A DNA stretch of 64,000 nucleotides from Bacteroidetes bacterium UBA2364. Lineage in GTDB: Bacteria > Bacteroidota > Rhodothermia > Rhodothermales > UBA2364. Under the pieces are notes generated by a model. It had not been told where the DNA came from, ran no database searches, and was given only the letters and a program-made list of their open reading frames with translations. The first letter of the stretch is position 1, and every line of letters begins with the position of its first letter. A program made the translations under genes and the position numbers. Shown in pieces: positions 62,844 through 64,000 of the stretch. The stretch is from the NCBI GenBank assembly GCA_002344075.1, contig DDTM01000126.1:62001-126000 (forward strand). The letters run 5' to 3'.

Positions 62844-63347
62844 ATGGATGATACCCAAACCGGAATAGACCCGGAATACCTCAAAAAACTCCAAGCAGAT
62901 ACCTTGGCCTATACCGAGCAGGCACTTGCCTATATGGCACAGTATAACATTGTTCCCGAAGGCCGCATCGAGCTATTCCGCGCTCCGGAAACGCGCCAAC
63001 AAGAAATCCATCGAATGCCCTATCCACACACGGCTCGGCAGGTGGTGAGCTATGAAACCGAAAAAGGAGAGTTTTCCGCTTTATGTCCTTTTTCCGGCTT
63101 GCCCGATTACGGCACTATCCGTATTGAATATGTCCCAAAATCTTGGGTGCTGGAATTGAAAAGCCTGAAATATTACCTCATGTCTTGGCGACAAATCGGG
63201 GTCGCGCAAGAAGATGTAACCGCATATATCTACGAAGACCTAAAACGGGAAATGAAAGATGCAGAATATGTGGTGGTAAAAACTGTGTATAATGTTCGCG
63301 GTGGAATTCACACGGTTTGTGAAATAGACAGTCGGAAACAACAATAG
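62844..63347 (+). CDS. queF: NADPH-dependent 7-cyano-7-deazaguanine reductase QueF
   Basis: Cytosolic enzyme that reduces preQ0 to preQ1 with NADPH in queuosine synthesis, 167 residues (the short, unimodular type). The nucleophile is C81 in ALCPFSGLPDYG, with the aspartate D88 behind it; the QueF motif LELKSLKYYL (residues 103-112) for NADPH binding is present, and the substrate glutamate lies in HTVCEID near the C-terminus. First gene of the que cluster; queD follows after 15 bp. Confidence 0.95.
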   Translation: MDDTQTGIDPEYLKKLQADTLAYTEQALAYMAQYNIVPEGRIELFRAPETRQQEIHRMPYPHTARQVVSYETEKGEFSALCPFSGLPDYGTIRIEYVPKSWVLELKSLKYYLMSWRQIGVAQEDVTAYIYEDLKREMKDAEYVVVKTVYNVRGGIHTVCEIDSRKQQ

Positions 63348-63362
63348 GAAAGAAACAATAGC

Positions 63363-63815
63363 ATGAAAACCATTGTCGCCAAAAAATTTAAATGGGAAGC
63401 AGCCCATCGGCTTGCTTGGCACGAGGGTCTATGTAGTAACCTGCACGGACATTCCTACCGCATGACCGTAGAGTTGGAAGGGCAGCCAGACGAACGCGGG
63501 TTTTTGATTGATTTTCAGACCATTAAAAAATTATTGGCCCCTCTAATAGATGAATGGGATCATGGCATTTTTGTGGCAGATACCGACACCCAATTGCTGG
63601 AGGTGGTACAACAAACCAGATGGAAACACGCTGTCTTGCCCTATGACTCCACCACCGAGAACGTTTGTCGCTTTGTGGCCGAGTTCCTCCTTACGCAACA
63701 CTTGCCCACCCTTCAACACCACCGCGTCTCAGCCATTCGTGTAAATGTGGCTGAAACCGAAACCTGCTACGCCACCCTTACCCTAAGCATTCCAGATAAA
63801 ACCCCAGAACAATGA
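63363..63815 (+). CDS. queD: 6-carboxy-5,6,7,8-tetrahydropterin synthase QueD
   Basis: Cytosolic zinc enzyme of the 6-pyruvoyl-tetrahydropterin synthase family that converts dihydroneopterin triphosphate to carboxytetrahydropterin, second step of 7-deazaguanine synthesis, 150 residues. Zinc ligands are H15 (AAHRL), H28 and H30 (CSNLHGHSY); C24 is the catalytic cysteine; the D66-H67 pair is in EWDHG; the substrate glutamate is in AETETCYA. The stop overlaps the queC start (ATGA). Confidence 0.95.
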   Translation: MKTIVAKKFKWEAAHRLAWHEGLCSNLHGHSYRMTVELEGQPDERGFLIDFQTIKKLLAPLIDEWDHGIFVADTDTQLLEVVQQTRWKHAVLPYDSTTENVCRFVAEFLLTQHLPTLQHHRVSAIRVNVAETETCYATLTLSIPDKTPEQ

Positions 63816-64000
63816 ACCCAACCCCCGACACCGCATTGGTTTTGTTCTCCGGCGGACAAGACTCCACCACCTGTTTATTCTGGGCCAAAGTACAATTTGA
63901 ACGGGTATGGGCCATTGGTTTTGATTACGGCCAAAAACACGAAATAGAGCTACAACAAGCCCGAAAGATCGCCGAACGCGCCAAGGTTCCTTTTACGGTT
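63812..64000 (+). CDS. queC: 7-cyano-7-deazaguanine synthase QueC (3' end outside window)
   Basis: ATP-dependent enzyme that turns 7-carboxy-7-deazaguanine into preQ0. Only the first 63 codons are in the window. The PP-loop SGGQDST (residues 13-19) and GFDYGQKHEIEL that follow are decisive for the family. It overlaps queD by 4 bases. The radical-SAM enzyme QueE and the GTP cyclohydrolase are not seen and may follow beyond the edge. Confidence 0.95.
   Translation, partial: MNPTPDTALVLFSGGQDSTTCLFWAKVQFERVWAIGFDYGQKHEIELQQARKIAERAKVPFTV

Noticed and set aside
1..64000. tRNA or rRNA genes, prophage or defence islands.
   Set aside because: None seen in the intergenic gaps on either strand; the only mobile element is the dead insertion sequence.

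Overview
The window (64,000 bp) is a chromosomal segment from a member of the Bacteroidota/FCB assemblage, most likely a Rhodothermota-like (Rhodothermia) bacterium. The evidence is a C-terminal type IX secretion sorting domain of the NYPNPFNPST kind, one promoter of the TTG-N21-TAnnTTTG type known from Bacteroidota, a minimal (316-residue) NuoG as in that group, and few clear Shine-Dalgarno sites. No tRNA, CRISPR array or prophage was seen.

Left part (1-7.1 kb): the high-affinity phosphate uptake operon pstS-pstC-pstA-pstB on the + strand (pstS cut by the window edge) ends at a bidirectional hairpin. Convergent to it are a CBS-pair protein, a small unknown gene, a DUF3524/GT4 glycosyltransferase related to tRNA-queuosine mannosyltransferase, and another small unknown gene. 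Then come comF (+) and an ArsR-type regulator (-), whose stop codons abut.

7.1-20.3 kb: a complete 14-gene respiratory complex I operon on the - strand, read nuoA-B-C-D-E-F-G-H-I-J-K-L-M-N. It has a short, apparently frameshifted ORF in the nuoE-nuoF gap, a tandem duplication over the nuoB start, and a His-rich palindromic stretch in nuoF.

20.5-26.5 kb: the RNase P RNA gene with a strong terminator hairpin, directly behind a coiled-coil zinc-ribbon-family gene whose ribbon has lost three of four cysteines. Then follow a VKOR-DsbA fusion, a haem-binding-domain protein, a tandem LprI-like protein, two unknown secreted proteins and a GNAT acetyltransferase. A decayed insertion sequence (transposase with three in-frame stops) separates this block from the next.

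27.7-62.5 kb: one gene fills more than half the window. It encodes a secreted protein of about 11,565 residues with a signal peptide, a non-repeat N-terminal module, about 87 tandem DUF11-type beta-sandwich repeats of about 120 residues, a 500-residue C-terminal module and a T9SS sorting signal. It looks like a giant surface or stalk protein. Its repeats show higher-order order (5-unit and 9-10-unit super-periods), so it grew by block duplications.

62.8-64 kb: divergent from the giant gene is a queuosine operon, queF-queD-queC (queC cut by the window end), functionally linked to the queuosine-glycosyltransferase homologue at 4.5-5.7 kb.
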